64,000 nucleotides of DNA from JTS-AC122 sp050246015 (GTDB taxonomy: Bacteria > Planctomycetota > Phycisphaerae > Phycisphaerales > UBA1924). Shown here piece by piece: positions 8,351 through 16,866 of the stretch. The stretch's first letter is position 1; each line of letters begins with the position of its first letter. The notes under the pieces are model-generated. The model made no database searches. It was given only the letters and a program-made list of their open reading frames with translations, and had not been told where the DNA came from. The stretch is taken from the NCBI GenBank assembly GCA_050246015.1, contig JBFWWU010000023.1, forward strand, positions 1 to 64,000, written 5' to 3'. A program made the position numbers and the translations under genes.

Positions 8351-9274
8351 GTGTCCGGACCGATGACTGAAATCGCGCTCAAAGCCGCCGGAGTCGCCAA
8401 CCGCCTCCGCCTCGTGCAGATCGACTTTGCCGACGAGTCCCCCGAGGTGCGCCGCGATCAACTCGCCGAGGAAATCGAGCGTGCGATGAAGCCGCTCGTT
8501 CCCGAGCAGCGCCGCGAGTTTCTCAAGGAACTCGCCCAGCGGTTCCCGTCGTGGGACATGCACGTCTCGCTTCCCTCTGCCGGGCCCGCCGCCCCCGTCG
8601 CCTCGAAGACCGACGACCGCGAACTCAAGGACCCCAGTTTCCTCGTCGGCAGGCTGATCGAGGCCAGCAAAGCCCTCAGCGATGAACAGAAGCAGGCCCT
8701 CGCAGAAAAACTCAAGGCCGCGGGGTTCGTGCTCGAAGGAAAAGGCGGCTGGCCCGAGCAGGCCGCTCAGGCTGTCGCCGCCGAACTCTCCCCGGGCGAA
8801 AAACTCTCGCTCGACCCGATCCGCACGCTCGAACTCCTCGCGATCCTCGCCGGCATCGCTCGGAGCCTCGATCAACTCGCCTGGAACACCTGGAAGACCA
8901 TGGCCCCGCGTTCGCAGATCCGCCGCGGCGTCGAACTCCAGAAAACCATGGCCCGCTTCGTCGCCGGCGATCAGGACGTCCCCCGCGGCCAAGTCAAAAC
9001 CGACGTCGAAAAACTACGCCAACTCACCGCCGCCCTCATCTCCGCCGTCGGAAAGGCCGGCGGGCCCTTCGCCCAGAAACTCGTCCAGCGATTCGATCCC
9101 TCCGAGATCGAAGCCGCCGTCGGCAAGGGCGGCTTCATGTCCAACACCGACGCCAAGTGCTGGGCCAAGTACAAGGAGTTCGCCGCATCCATGGATGCCG
9201 TTTCCATCGAGAATGAACTCCTCGCCGCCATCGTCAACTGGGCCGAACCGCTCATCAAGGGAATCGGACGCTAG
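8351..9274 (+). CDS. Type VI secretion-associated protein, TagH C-terminal-domain-like
   Basis: 307 residues from GTG 8351, which has AGGAGG (8335-8340) at a good 10-nt spacing; ATG 8363 is a weaker option. The N-terminal half is charged and helical (DQLAEEIERAMKPLVPEQRR). The C-terminal half resembles the helical domain found after FHA domains in TagH proteins: a conserved-looking SLDPIRTLELLAILAGIA, then QLTAALISAVGKAG, then RFDPSEIEAAV and CWAKYKEFAASM. No FHA domain is visible. The assignment rests on this resemblance and on the tssK gene 76 nt downstream. The role is probably in baseplate assembly or regulation; it is moderately supported. Confidence 0.5.
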   Translation: MSGPMTEIALKAAGVANRLRLVQIDFADESPEVRRDQLAEEIERAMKPLVPEQRREFLKELAQRFPSWDMHVSLPSAGPAAPVASKTDDRELKDPSFLVGRLIEASKALSDEQKQALAEKLKAAGFVLEGKGGWPEQAAQAVAAELSPGEKLSLDPIRTLELLAILAGIARSLDQLAWNTWKTMAPRSQIRRGVELQKTMARFVAGDQDVPRGQVKTDVEKLRQLTAALISAVGKAGGPFAQKLVQRFDPSEIEAAVGKGGFMSNTDAKCWAKYKEFAASMDAVSIENELLAAIVNWAEPLIKGIGR

Positions 9275-9350
9275 CCCCAGCCCCCGCCCCTCTTCCGACC
9301 CCGTGTACCCTCCCTTCCTCTTACCCTGATCGCCCCAGACGGAACCACGC

Positions 9351-10757
9351 ATGGCACACACAGGGCACGTCCACTGGCACGAAGGTCTCTTTCTCCAGCC
9401 TCACCATCTCCAATGGATGCAGCGCCAAGCCTTCGAGTCACAGGCCGCTGAGCGACGCCTCGCCTGGGCCTACCCCTACGGCGTCGTCGAGGCCCGCCTC
9501 TCAGCCGACGCCCTTGAAAACCTCGTCGTCCGTTTCGAGAAACTCCGCGTCGTCATGCCCAGCGGCGTCGAGGTCAACTTCCCCGATGCCGCCGAACTCC
9601 CACCCCTCGACATCAAGCCCATCTTCAAGGCCAGTTCCCAGCCCTTCGGCGTCTCCCTCGGTGTCCCAAACTGGAGCATGACCGGCGGCAACACCATCGA
9701 ACTCGGCGCCGCCGCCGGTTCCGCCTCAAAGGGCGGCCTCAGTGACGACGTCCGCGCCAAAATGAAACGCATCTTCGCCGTCAGCGAACTCCCTCGTCCA
9801 GACGAAAACACCGGCGAGAATCCACAGCCCGTCCTCGTCCGCAAAATCAACGCCCGCCTCCTCCTCGATCAGGACGACCGCACCGACCTCGAAGTCCTCC
9901 CACTCCTCAAGATCGTCCACGGCGTCGGTGGAAAAGACGGCGACATGCCCCGCATGGACGCCGCCTTCGTCCCCGCCTGCATGGTCCTCTCCGCCTGGCC
10001 CGCGCTCCGCGACAACGTCCGCGATCTCGTCAACCAGCTCGAAGCCCGACGAAAGGAACTCGTCGTCCAACTCACCCGCGGCGGGTTCAGCCTCGACACC
10101 CTCCGCGGCGCTCAGTTCGAACAGATCCTCCGCCTCTCCTCCCTCAACCGCTTCAGCGGCAGCCTGCCCAGCCTCATCTCCGCTCCCGGCACTTCACCCT
10201 TCGCCGTCTACCTCCAACTCCGCGAACTCCTCGGCGAACTCGCCGCTCTCCGCCCGGACCGCGACCTCTTCGACGTCTCCCGCTACGACCACGACAACCC
10301 CGCTCCCGCCTTCAGCGAACTCTCCGAACGCATCCGCCTCCTCCTCGGCGAGAAAGTCGAAAAGAGTTTCCTCCAGGTCGATTTCAAACGCGACGGCGCC
10401 GTCTGGGCCGCCGACCTCTCCGACGAGCACCTCGCCAAGCCCAACGACTACTTCCTCGGCATCAAGACCCGCCAGGACTCCCGCGCCGTCGCCAAACTCG
10501 TCGAAGACGGCGACCAGTTCAAAATGATGTCCTGGTCCATGCGCGACCGGCTCGTCTACGGCGTCAAACTCACCGAAGAACGACACCCCCCCACTCAACT
10601 CCCCGCCGCCGTCGATCTCCACTACTTCCGCCTCATGCGCCCCGACAGCCAGCGGATGTGGGACATGGTCAAGCAGGAAAAGAAACTCGCCGTCAAATGG
10701 CCCGACCTTGAAACCTCCGACTTCTCCATGGCACTCTACATGACCATCCCGGGTTGA
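9351..10757 (+). CDS. tssK: Type VI secretion system baseplate subunit TssK
   Basis: 468 residues. The N-terminus carries the family signature VHWHEGLFLQPHHLQ followed by YPYGVVEARLSADALEN. The middle holds the shoulder domain, and the C-terminal part (LPAAVDLHYFRLMRPDSQRM, then LALYMTIPG-like end) matches the TssK head region that contacts TssL and the membrane complex. TssK trimers link baseplate to membrane complex in the cytosol. It forms a two-gene unit with the TagH-like gene upstream, yet no other tss gene (tssB/C, tssF/G, clpV, hcp) appears in the window. Either the rest of the cluster lies elsewhere or this is a remnant. Confidence 0.85.
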   Translation: MAHTGHVHWHEGLFLQPHHLQWMQRQAFESQAAERRLAWAYPYGVVEARLSADALENLVVRFEKLRVVMPSGVEVNFPDAAELPPLDIKPIFKASSQPFGVSLGVPNWSMTGGNTIELGAAAGSASKGGLSDDVRAKMKRIFAVSELPRPDENTGENPQPVLVRKINARLLLDQDDRTDLEVLPLLKIVHGVGGKDGDMPRMDAAFVPACMVLSAWPALRDNVRDLVNQLEARRKELVVQLTRGGFSLDTLRGAQFEQILRLSSLNRFSGSLPSLISAPGTSPFAVYLQLRELLGELAALRPDRDLFDVSRYDHDNPAPAFSELSERIRLLLGEKVEKSFLQVDFKRDGAVWAADLSDEHLAKPNDYFLGIKTRQDSRAVAKLVEDGDQFKMMSWSMRDRLVYGVKLTEERHPPTQLPAAVDLHYFRLMRPDSQRMWDMVKQEKKLAVKWPDLETSDFSMALYMTIPG

Positions 10758-10851
10758 TCCTCAACATCCCCCGAAGCCGCGGTGCCTCCCCGACATCCCG
10801 CCCAGTTGGCACGCCCTCCCCTTCCCGCCTGCCAGACTGACTCGCAAACAA

Positions 10852-10867
10852 ATGTTCGTACGAACAT
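10852..10867. promoter_or_regulatory. Perfect 16-bp palindromic operator candidate upstream of hsp20
   Basis: ATGTTCGTACGAACAT is a perfect inverted repeat with no spacer, in an AT-richer patch, 123 nt before the Hsp20 start. It is the size of a dimeric repressor or activator site. It is not the Gram-positive LexA box, because the half-sites point outward (GTTCG then CGAAC). Confidence 0.5.
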
Positions 10868-10990
10868 CCCTCCTCTTCCACGGCGCCGCGTTCCCCTCCT
10901 CCCCGAACGTCCCCGCCGGCCCCCTCGGCACGCGCCTTGCTCCCCTCCATCCAGGCGAGGTCAATCGCGACTCAAGGAAAGGAGAACGCC

Positions 10991-11425
10991 ATGCTTGCTC
11001 GTCGAGATTCAAACCGTTCCCCATGGGCTTCAATGGTGGACCAGTTCTTCGCCGATCCCTTCTTCCCACACGCCCTCACGCACGCGTCCGTCGATGAAGG
11101 CACCCTCGCCGTCGATCTTTCCGAAGACGACAGAACTGTCTTCGTCCGCGCCTCCGTGCCCGGGTTCAAAAAGGAAGACGTCGATATCGCGGTCGAAGGC
11201 GGCGTCCTCACCCTCAACGCCCGGCACAACGAAGAAAAAGAAGAAAAAACCGAACGCTTCTACCGCAAGGAGCGCTCCATGACCTCCATGAGCCGGCGCA
11301 TCGCCCTCCCCACCGCTGTACTGGAGAAAGACGCGCAGGCCGAACTCAAGGACGGCGTCTTGACCGTGCGCATCCCCAAAATGCAGAAGTCCCAGCCCCA
11401 GCGCGTCCAGATCAAATCAACATAA
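10991..11425 (+). CDS. Small heat shock protein (Hsp20/alpha-crystallin)
   Basis: 144 residues from ATG 10991, preceded by AAAGGAGAA. The alpha-crystallin domain is plain: LAVDLSEDDRTVFVRASVPG, FKKEDVDIAVEGGVLTLNA, then FYRKERSMTSMSRRIALP and the closing ELKDGVLTVRIPK. It is an ATP-independent holdase that keeps unfolding proteins soluble in the cytosol. The open frame extends 18 codons upstream, but the Shine-Dalgarno site favours this start. A perfect palindrome upstream and a hairpin downstream suggest a single-gene regulated transcript. Confidence 0.93.
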   Translation: MLARRDSNRSPWASMVDQFFADPFFPHALTHASVDEGTLAVDLSEDDRTVFVRASVPGFKKEDVDIAVEGGVLTLNARHNEEKEEKTERFYRKERSMTSMSRRIALPTAVLEKDAQAELKDGVLTVRIPKMQKSQPQRVQIKST

Positions 11426-11456
11426 CCCCCCCTCCACGCATGCCCTCCCCCTTGTT

Positions 11457-11490
11457 CAGCCGGGCCGCCCCTTTCGCGCCCGGCTGATTC
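11457..11490 (+). terminator. Hairpin after hsp20
   Basis: CAGCCGGGC (11457-11465) pairs with GCCCGGCTG (11478-11486), followed by ATTCTT. The stem is strong but the T-run is weak, so this is a probable rather than certain intrinsic terminator. Confidence 0.6.
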
Positions 11491-11636
11491 TTCGCGCCTC
11501 GCTCCCCCCCCCGACCCCCGCCGTCCCCGTGCCCGCCCCTCGCCGCCTGTTCGCACCATACCATGCGACGTCGCGACGGTCGCTCGCGCCCCCCCCCCGC
11601 GCGTCGATCGGATCTTGTTCAGGAGTTCGACCACTG

Positions 11637-13127
11637 ATGGCTGCTCATCCCGCACCCGCTCACCAACCCGCTTCCGGCCACTCCCATCCGCCCTCACTGC
11701 AGGAGTTCCACTGGGAACCGCAGCCCCGTGCTCAGGCCTTGATCAACGAACTCATCGCGACCTTCTACGCTCGCCTCCCCGAGGCCGAAGCCTTCGCCGC
11801 CCGTCTCCGCCAGGAGACCGGCACCCGCTTCCACGACTGGATCGACCACATCCAGGTCCCCACCCCCGCCACCAACAACACTCTCCGCAACAAACTCCTC
11901 GACGTCGGCTTTACCCTTCGCTCCCAACCAGGTGCCCCCAACTGCTTCGTTCACCAGGGCGCCATGTTCCCCGAGATCGTGCTCGTCGATGCCCGCACCA
12001 CCGCCGGCGCGCCCGAGCCCATGCGTGTCGCCATCAAGGTCGAGTCCGTCGCCGACTTCATCGCGGCGAACAAAGTGCCCGACACGTACCCGGTTGAAGG
12101 CGAACCCCTCTCCCGCATCCGTCGCGCCCTCGCCTTCCAGACCCCACGCGCGGGCGAACTCGGCGCCACCGAACTCTGGGTCATCGAACGCCACGGGTAC
12201 CGCGGCTACGACACGCCCCGCTCAGACCCGGCCCAGTCGCTCGCCATGTTGCGACACCTCGAAAACTTCCGCCGCCGACAGCGTGACTTCGCCGACGACG
12301 CCGAGGGCTACCGCCACGTCATGCGCCTCATCGACGACGCCGTCCGCGACCTCGGCGTCGATTGGTCCTGCGACATCTTCTTCGCCGCGGAACGCGAGTT
12401 CTGGCAACGCCGAAACCGCGCCGGACAAGTCCAGAAAGCCCGCCAGGACAAACTCGGCCTCGGCTGGGCCAACCACGACCACCACACCTACCGCTCCTCT
12501 CGCGAGCACTTCAAGGCCCTCATCCAACTCCTCGAAAAACTCGGCTTCCGTTCACGCGAACGCTTCTACGCCGGCCACGAAGCCGGATGGGGCGCCCAGG
12601 TCATCGAGCAGCCCGTCACCCACATCACCATCTTCGCCGACGTCGATATGAGCCCCGAAGAACTCCAGGGCGATTTCGCTCACGAAGGCCTCCAGGCCCA
12701 GGACGAACTCGGCACCGTCGGCCTCTGGTGCGGGCTCCACGGCGAAGCCATGCTCCAGGCCGGCATGCACCACCTCGAATGCCAGTTCGACCACCTCGCC
12801 CTCTGCGATCAACTCCGCTCCGCTTCCATCAACCACATGGACCCCTTCACCACCTTCCCCTTCCTCCGACAGGCCTTCACCGAAGGCGAGCGCTGGCCCG
12901 TCTCCACCCTCCGCCTCACCCGCCTCGTTCAGGCCGGCAAGATCTCCAGGGCCCAGGCCCAACTCTTCCGCCAGGGCGGCGCCATCGGCTCACACCTCGA
13001 AAACCTCGAACGCAACGACGGCTACAAGGGCTTCAACCAGCAAGGCGTCAGCCACATCATCGCCAAGACCGACCCCCGCAAACAAACTAGCCCCGCCATC
13101 CCCCAAGAAGACCTCATCGGGGCATAA
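11637..13127 (+). CDS. Conserved-looking protein of unknown function
   Basis: 496 residues from ATG 11637, preceded by CAGGAG; the first 20 residues are His/Pro/Ala-rich. It has no signal peptide or membrane helix and is therefore cytosolic. The N-terminal half (WEPQPRAQALINELIATFYA, ATNNTLRNKLLDVGFTL, PNCFVHQGAMFPEIVL) and C-terminal half (NHDHHTYRSSREHF, FYAGHEAGWGAQVIEQP, THITIFADVDM) each look like an ordered enzyme domain with many histidines and acidic residues. The beta-strand plus His pattern could fit a vicinal-oxygen-chelate fold, but I cannot name the family. It stands alone on the plus strand, with a minus-strand peptidase gene converging on it. Confidence 0.75.
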   Translation: MAAHPAPAHQPASGHSHPPSLQEFHWEPQPRAQALINELIATFYARLPEAEAFAARLRQETGTRFHDWIDHIQVPTPATNNTLRNKLLDVGFTLRSQPGAPNCFVHQGAMFPEIVLVDARTTAGAPEPMRVAIKVESVADFIAANKVPDTYPVEGEPLSRIRRALAFQTPRAGELGATELWVIERHGYRGYDTPRSDPAQSLAMLRHLENFRRRQRDFADDAEGYRHVMRLIDDAVRDLGVDWSCDIFFAAEREFWQRRNRAGQVQKARQDKLGLGWANHDHHTYRSSREHFKALIQLLEKLGFRSRERFYAGHEAGWGAQVIEQPVTHITIFADVDMSPEELQGDFAHEGLQAQDELGTVGLWCGLHGEAMLQAGMHHLECQFDHLALCDQLRSASINHMDPFTTFPFLRQAFTEGERWPVSTLRLTRLVQAGKISRAQAQLFRQGGAIGSHLENLERNDGYKGFNQQGVSHIIAKTDPRKQTSPAIPQEDLIGA

Positions 13128-13132
13128 CAACA

Positions 13133-13165
13133 CAGTGGACCCGCCGTCCCGCCCGGCGGCGGTTG
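13133..13165. repeat. Diverged family A palindromic repeat
   Basis: AGTGGACCCGCCGTCCCGCC, continuing into CGGCGGCGG, lies in the gap between two convergent genes. It keeps the AGTGGA lead and the GTCCCGCC core of family A. Confidence 0.6.
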
Positions 13166-13236
13166 AACCATCTAGTCATGTACGCGGGTTCGCTGACAGA
13201 CCTGCCGCCCAGGTTCAACCGGCGGTTCCTCCCCAT

Positions 13237-14502
13237 CTACCTCGGCCTCTCCAGCCCCGCCTGCCCCAGCGTCACGATCGTCACCTCCCCCATCTTCCGC
13301 CGCTTCACATACTCCCTTACCCGCTCCAGCGTCAGCGCGTCGTACACCCTTGTGATCTCATCCAGCGACCTCGCCTTGCCCCGCTTGTAGTAGTCCCCGG
13401 CGAGCGCGTGCGCCCGCGCCGACGTCGACTCCCCCGAAAAGATGATCCGCGACTTGATCCCCGTGATCGCGATATCAAACTCCTCCTGCGTGATCTCCCC
13501 GACCCCCGCCCACCCCTGATCCATCTTCCGCAGTTCCGCGATCAGCACATTCAACGACTCCTGCGCCCGGTCCGGCTGCGTCCCCACATACGCCGTGCAC
13601 TGCCCCCAATCTCGCTCCGCCGAATACGACTGGCTCACCGAATAGCACAGCCCCCGCTTCTCGCGCACCTCGATGAACAGCCGCGCCGACATCCCCCCCG
13701 ACAGCACCGAACTCACCACCCGCTCCAGCGGCGAATCCTCGCTCACTTCCCGCGGCGCCTCGTGCGCCAGCACGATGTGCACCTGCGCCGCCTTGTCCTC
13801 GATGTGGTCATACGCCCCGCGACCCGTCGGCGACCCCGGCTTCACCTCCGCCGCCTGCCCCGTCCACCCCTTCAGCAACACGTCCAGACTCCGCGCGATC
13901 CCGTCCGCTCCGCCCGCCGATTCCACCTCCCCCGCGATCGACATGATCGACCCCCCCGGCACCGCGCGAGCCCCCCACTCTCCCACCAGGTCCTCTCGCG
14001 TGATGCGTCCCAACGTCTCCGGCGTCCCCAGCCCCGATCGATTGATCGGCGTCGGCGAGTGCAGTTCCCGCAATCTCAGCGACGCCCGCTGCGGCGGGTC
14101 ATCCTTCAGCGATTCGATCGCCTGAAGCGCCAGGTCCCGCACCGGCTCGATCGACTCCTCATCCATCCGCGGCCGACGCACCATGTCCACCAGCAGCGGC
14201 AGCGATTCCGTCAGCCTCGCCCCCACCAGCGTGTACCCGAACCGCATGAACACCGCGCCCCCATCCACCGATCGCGTGATCCCCAGCGAATCCAGCGCAT
14301 CCGCGTGACCCCGCGAGTCCAGGTCCCCGCACCCCCGCATCAGCAGTTCGTTCCACATCGCCCCGAGCCCCTGCTTCGACTCCGGCTCGCTCCCATACCC
14401 CGCCGGGACATACCACGCCACCCCGATCGATCGCACACCCGGAATCGATTCCACGATCAGCGGCATCCCGCAGTCAAGCATCCGTGTCTCAAGTCGTGCC
14501 AT
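13237..14502 (-). CDS. M16-family peptidase homologue lacking the HxxEH zinc motif
   Basis: 421 residues. The start MARLETRMLDCGMPLIVES is chosen because homology begins there; an upstream in-frame extension is translated from repeats. The fold is M16 (pitrilysin/processing peptidase): an N-terminal domain with GVRSIGVAWYVPAGYGSEPE and a C-terminal domain with LSGGMSARLFIEVREKRGLC and YSVSQSYSA, the latter carrying the usual Arg-Tyr region. At the place where active members read HFLEH, this one reads AMWNE (in QGLGAMWNELLMRG), so the zinc ligands are missing. It is probably a non-catalytic partner subunit. No active M16 partner is adjacent. Confidence 0.85.
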   Translation of the reverse strand: MARLETRMLDCGMPLIVESIPGVRSIGVAWYVPAGYGSEPESKQGLGAMWNELLMRGCGDLDSRGHADALDSLGITRSVDGGAVFMRFGYTLVGARLTESLPLLVDMVRRPRMDEESIEPVRDLALQAIESLKDDPPQRASLRLRELHSPTPINRSGLGTPETLGRITREDLVGEWGARAVPGGSIMSIAGEVESAGGADGIARSLDVLLKGWTGQAAEVKPGSPTGRGAYDHIEDKAAQVHIVLAHEAPREVSEDSPLERVVSSVLSGGMSARLFIEVREKRGLCYSVSQSYSAERDWGQCTAYVGTQPDRAQESLNVLIAELRKMDQGWAGVGEITQEEFDIAITGIKSRIIFSGESTSARAHALAGDYYKRGKARSLDEITRVYDALTLERVREYVKRRKMGEVTIVTLGQAGLERPR

Positions 14503-14915
14503 GTCCGCTCCTTCGCTCGCGTCCGCTCGATCCCACCTCGGGTGGCCCCTACTCAACCTCATCGAACTGGCGTCCCGCCTGCCTCTTCTCCTCCTCGTGG
14601 GGCAGGCGTCCCGCCCGCCTCTTCTCCTCCTTGTGGGGCAGGAGTCCCGCCTGCCTCTACCACCTTTACACATCCTTCCTCCATTCCCATACTCCGAATA
14701 ACTCGCTCAGCATACGCCCAGTCCCAGAATCACGCCGCACGATCCGCGCAGCAGTTGCGAGCAGCACCCCTCGGCTGCCAAATCGCATCCTCGACCTGAG
14801 GGGCTCGCTCCACCGCGCCGATACTGCGCCGTGCGACGTGTCGCCGCGCTCGGGTCGCGCCTGCCCTCCGTTGGGTGCGTGCGAAGAGTCCGCGTCGTGT
14901 TCAAGGGGAACCGTG
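14503..14915. repeat. Gene-free 413-nt gap with three family A repeats
   Basis: Between two divergent genes lie three tandem family A copies: about 14566-14586 (one arm), 14595-14622 and 14632-14660 (GGCAGGAGTCCCGCCTG variant), separated by CTTCTCCTCCTC-type pyrimidine runs. The remainder (14661-14915) shows no feature I can support. Both flanking frames stay open into the repeats, which inflates ORF lengths. Confidence 0.75.
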
Positions 14916-15539
14916 ATGCGCTGGGTCATCGATCTGCTCACGCTCGTGATCGCGGTTGCCATGCTCGCCGGCCTCGTCTGGTTCCACCGTCAGGAAGATG
15001 ATCAGGAACTCGCCATCAAGCAGACCCTCGCGGCTCGCAACCGCCTCGAACTCGAAATCCGTTATCGCTCCATCTCTCGTACCGCCGAACTCAACGCCCG
15101 CGGCTGGCCCAACACCGTCGATCCCAACTGGTTCGAGACCGATCCCCCCAGGAACCCCCTCATTTCCGCCGAGTGCCCCTGGGTCGAAGTCGCCTCGCTC
15201 GATGACGCCGGTCTTCAGAACCCCACCGTCCGAATGACCCTCGACGGCACCCTCGCCGGCTTCTGGTACAACCCCTACCTCGGTATCCTGCGCGCTCGCG
15301 TCCCCGTCATGCTCAGCGACCAAGACGCCGTCGAACTCTACAACCGCATCAACTCCACGCGCCTCTCATCGATCTTCCAAGACAGTTCGGCTCACGAAGA
15401 CACCGCCACCACCGCCCTCGTCCAAGCACAGAAAAACCGGGAAGCGCAGGAAAACGCCCTCGACCCGACTCGCCCACGCGACGATTCGCCCCCTGCCAAC
15501 ACCAAGCGGCCCACTTTGTCCCAAGTCCCGAAAAACTAG
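14916..15539 (+). CDS. Membrane-anchored protein of unknown function
   Basis: 207 residues from ATG 14916, with AAGGGG about 8 nt upstream. One N-terminal helix (residues 4-22, VIDLLTLVIAVAMLAGLVW) is followed by a charged helix (RQEDDQELAIKQTLAARNRLELEIRY), giving a layout like a pseudopilin or a single-span anchored protein. There is no prepilin G/F-T-x-x-E cleavage motif. The outer domain includes NPTVRMTLDGTLAGFWYNPYLGILRARVP, and the last 50 residues are polar and Pro-rich. No family is recognised. Confidence 0.65.
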   Translation: MRWVIDLLTLVIAVAMLAGLVWFHRQEDDQELAIKQTLAARNRLELEIRYRSISRTAELNARGWPNTVDPNWFETDPPRNPLISAECPWVEVASLDDAGLQNPTVRMTLDGTLAGFWYNPYLGILRARVPVMLSDQDAVELYNRINSTRLSSIFQDSSAHEDTATTALVQAQKNREAQENALDPTRPRDDSPPANTKRPTLSQVPKN

Positions 15540-15589
15540 ATCTTTTCTTCCGACATCTGCGCCGATTACGCCGCGATCTCGTCGGGTTC

Positions 15590-16366
15590 TCACGCTAACC
15601 CAAGCACATGTTCCATCGTGTACCAGCCCGGCTGACGCGCCGCGAGCCATTTCGCCGCGCGCAGCGCCCCGTGCGCGAACACGTCGCGCGTCGTCGCTCG
15701 GTGCGTGAGTTCGATGTACTCTCCCCCGCCGGCGAACCGGATCGTGTGCTCGCCGACCACATCTCCGCCCCGTAGCGAGAGGATCTGATCCCCCTTCACC
15801 TCGCGACCGGACTCACGGATGGCTTGCGCGAGCCGCAGCGCCGTCCCCGAGGGCGCGTCCTTCTTCTGGTTGTGATGAGCCTCCACGATCGAGACGTCGT
15901 ACTCGATCCCGAGCGCACGGGCCACCTCCGAAGCCGCCCGCGCGAGCACCGCGACCCCCAGAGACGTGTTCGGCGCGACGAGAATCGGAATTTTTTTTGC
16001 GCTCGCGCGGAGTTCATCCATCGTCATTGTGGATAACGCGGTTGTCCCCACGAGCAGCGCGAGGGATCGCTCCGCCGCGAACTCCGCCGCGCGCCGCGCT
16101 CCGTCGTCGCTCGTGAAATCAATCAGCACCTGCCCCTCGACGCCGCGCGGCACGCGATCCAGAGAATCGCATTCCACACCGTGTTTTGCATGAGTTTCTG
16201 CTTGTCTCTCCGCGGCGTGTTCGCTCGCGAGCGCGCGATCAACCACCGCGCTGATCCTGATCGTTGAATCGCGCCGCGCCAGCGCGACGATCCGCGCGCC
16301 CAGTCGTCCCAGCGCGCCGTGAACGATGATCGAGGTGGTCGTGCTTGACATCGACTTGCATTCCAT
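15590..16366 (-). CDS. dapB: 4-hydroxy-tetrahydrodipicolinate reductase
   Basis: Second committed step towards diaminopimelate and lysine: reduces the DapA product with NAD(P)H in the cytosol. 258 residues from the ATG giving MECKSMSS (MSSTTTS, five codons on, is equally possible; no clear ribosome site helps). The Rossmann motif is VHGALGRLGARIVALA. DFTSDDGARRAAEFAAE and VGTTALS follow, and the catalytic signature EAHHNQKKDAPSGTALRLA is intact, with FAGGGEYIELTHRATTRDVFAHGALRAAKWL at the C-terminus. Length is normal for the family. The 24-codon peptide gene lies divergently upstream. Confidence 0.93.
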   Translation of the reverse strand: MECKSMSSTTTSIIVHGALGRLGARIVALARRDSTIRISAVVDRALASEHAAERQAETHAKHGVECDSLDRVPRGVEGQVLIDFTSDDGARRAAEFAAERSLALLVGTTALSTMTMDELRASAKKIPILVAPNTSLGVAVLARAASEVARALGIEYDVSIVEAHHNQKKDAPSGTALRLAQAIRESGREVKGDQILSLRGGDVVGEHTIRFAGGGEYIELTHRATTRDVFAHGALRAAKWLAARQPGWYTMEHVLGLA

Positions 16367-16524
16367 AGGTGTTTCAGTGTATCTTGCTCGCGCATCACTC
16401 AAGGGATTGTGCGTCGATGTCCGATACATACAACTGGAAACTCCGCGGCGACCGTGCATCGTGGTGATCCGCGCCGCGCCTGACGACGACGATCTCTTCC
16501 TTTCAACTGTTCGAGGAGAACCCC

Positions 16525-16599
16525 ATGGCCAAGAAAGCAAAGAAAGCCGCGAAGAAGTCCGCTAAGAAGGCTTCCAAGAAGGCTTCGAAGAAGAAGTAA
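16525..16599 (+). CDS. 24-residue Lys/Ala-rich basic peptide
   Basis: A very short gene with everything a gene needs: GAGGAG at 16513-16518, seven nt before ATG 16525, 24 codons and TAA at 16597. A strong intrinsic terminator follows 100 nt later. The product starts MAKKAKKAAKKSAKKA and is Lys, Ala and Ser with no other residue after Met1 (14 Lys). The pattern is that of histone H1-like tails (AlgP/Hc1-type KKAAK repeats), suggesting nucleic-acid binding, but as a free peptide rather than the tail of a larger protein. The stop is not near a frameshift that would join a larger ORF. Function inferred from composition only. Confidence 0.65.
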   Translation: MAKKAKKAAKKSAKKASKKASKKK

Positions 16600-16697
16600 T
16601 CGTTCTTTCCTCCCTCCAGACGTCCTTTCAACCTCAAACTGCCGGATGAGCCAGCGGGCGGCGTAGCCCGAGCCATCGGAACACCACAACCAACAGC

Positions 16698-16733
16698 GGG
16701 GCCGACCTTCACGGTCGGCCCCGATTGGTTTTT
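16698..16733 (+). terminator. Strong intrinsic terminator after the basic peptide gene
   Basis: GGGGCCGACC (16698-16707) pairs perfectly with GGTCGGCCCC (16713-16722) around a 5-nt loop, followed by GATTGG and TTTTT at 16729-16733. It ends the transcript of the 24-codon gene about 100 nt after its stop. Confidence 0.88.
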
Positions 16734-16866
16734 GGAACGTTGATGCGCGCGCGAATGTGCCCACGACACCGCAGTGACGCCGGTTGCGCGGGGTTTGGAG
16801 TGCGAGTTCGATGGGATCAGGATCGAATTGGTGGCGATCCGACCATGAACAAGCGAGAATTCACCC

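Noticed and set aside
10852..10867. LexA (SOS) box
   Set aside because: Half-sites face outward, the opposite of the CGAAC-N4-GTTCG arrangement, and the gene behind it is a chaperone.
14503..14673. N-terminal extension of the M16 homologue
   Set aside because: The added residues (RRDACPTRRRRG-type) are translated family A repeats, repeated three times, not protein sequence.
13135..14799. Long plus-strand open frame opposite the M16 gene
   Set aside because: Its translation is Arg/Pro-rich low-complexity, the shadow of the minus-strand gene; the GC-rich codon bias keeps stops out of antisense frames.
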